A stretch of 6,306 nt of DNA from Gaiellasilicea sp045403015 (lineage in GTDB: Bacteria > Actinomycetota > Thermoleophilia > Gaiellales > Gaiellaceae). Each line of letters starts with the position of its first letter. Position 1 is the stretch's first letter. The translations under genes and the position numbers were made by a program. The stretch is from contig JAXIPI010000201.1 of the NCBI GenBank assembly GCA_045403015.1, forward strand, positions 1 through 6,306, given 5' to 3'. Below the pieces are notes generated by a model that had not been told where the DNA came from, did not search any database, and saw only the letters and a program-made list of their open reading frames with translations. Shown piece by piece: positions 6,161-6,306 of this stretch.

Positions 6161-6306
6161 CTAGTCCGGCGGGCGCCGCAGCTTCTTCGTCTGCGAGCGC
6201 CGCTTCTTCGTCTCTAGCCGTCGTTCGCGCGAGGCCTTCGTCGGCTTTGTCGCGACGCGTCGGCGCTCCACCTTCAGAGCCTGCCGCAGCTGCTCGACGA
6301 GCCGCT
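6161..6306 (-). CDS. arfB: ArfB (YaeJ) peptidyl-tRNA hydrolase / ribosome rescue factor, C-terminal end only
   Basis: The last 47 codons of a gene entering from the right edge end with TAG at 6163-6161. The peptide begins RLVEQLRQALKVERRR and continues TKPTKASRERRLETKKRRSQ before KKLRRPPD. This matches the layout of the E. coli ArfB tail, RPTRPTRASKERRLASK, a basic segment that enters the mRNA channel of stalled ribosomes while the GGQ domain, outside this window, frees the peptide from tRNA. The other two frames on this strand give either an early stop or a low-complexity Ala/Glu run. The stop is nine bases before the fdhB start and in the same frame, so the two genes are probably cotranscribed. 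Only the tail is seen, so the call rests on that motif. Confidence 0.85.
   Translation of the reverse strand, partial: RLVEQLRQALKVERRRVATKPTKASRERRLETKKRRSQTKKLRRPPD

Noticed and set aside
6176..6215. Twelve-base direct repeat GCTTCTTCGTCT at the right edge
   Set aside because: It is explained by two similar T-K-K codon runs in the basic tail of arfB.
4733..6217. Long + strand ORF (494 codons) opposite fdhB
   Set aside because: It is a mirror of the NuoE-NuoF gene with Arg/Leu-rich low-information sequence and no family signature.

Overview
This is a GC-rich window built around a formate dehydrogenase (FDH) locus. Base composition, codon habit and the style of the encoded proteins suggest a high-GC actinobacterium, possibly of the Thermoleophilia; this taxonomic guess is inference only. 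All genes seen are ordinary chromosomal housekeeping or metabolic genes, and no phage, CRISPR or rRNA/tRNA genes were recognised.

Layout. On the + strand: the 3' part of fdhD (1-657, cut by the window edge), a 108-bp element made of two identical 19-bp palindromes carried on a 24-bp inverted repeat (656-763), and mobA (706-1305), whose only usable start codon lies inside that element. On the - strand, read from the right edge leftwards: the last 47 codons of arfB (ribosome rescue hydrolase), then fdhB (a NuoE-NuoF fusion, 6151-4700), fdhA (4703-1998, with an in-frame TGA read as selenocysteine) and birA (2001-1258, biotin ligase). The - strand genes are packed like one operon: 9 nt between arfB and fdhB, an ATGA overlap between fdhB and fdhA, and a CTGA overlap between fdhA and birA. 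The two strands converge, and mobA and birA overlap tail to tail by 48 nt.

How they work together. FdhA holds the Mo(or W)-bis-MGD active site where formate is oxidised to CO2, and an Fe-S chain leads to FdhB, which has the FMN and NAD-binding fold of Complex I subunit NuoF. MobA makes the guanine dinucleotide form of the cofactor, and FdhD passes sulfur to that cofactor before it enters FdhA. So four of the six genes serve one soluble NAD-linked formate dehydrogenase. arfB and birA look like passengers in the same transcript.

The most notable points are: (1) fdhA is a selenoprotein gene that a standard gene caller splits in two, with a hairpin after the UGA that resembles the E. coli fdhF SECIS; (2) the paired-palindrome element that supplies the start region of mobA; (3) birA has no ATG/GTG/TTG at a sensible place and probably starts at CTG; (4) FdhA has lost ligands for one, and perhaps a second, of the usual Fe-S clusters.
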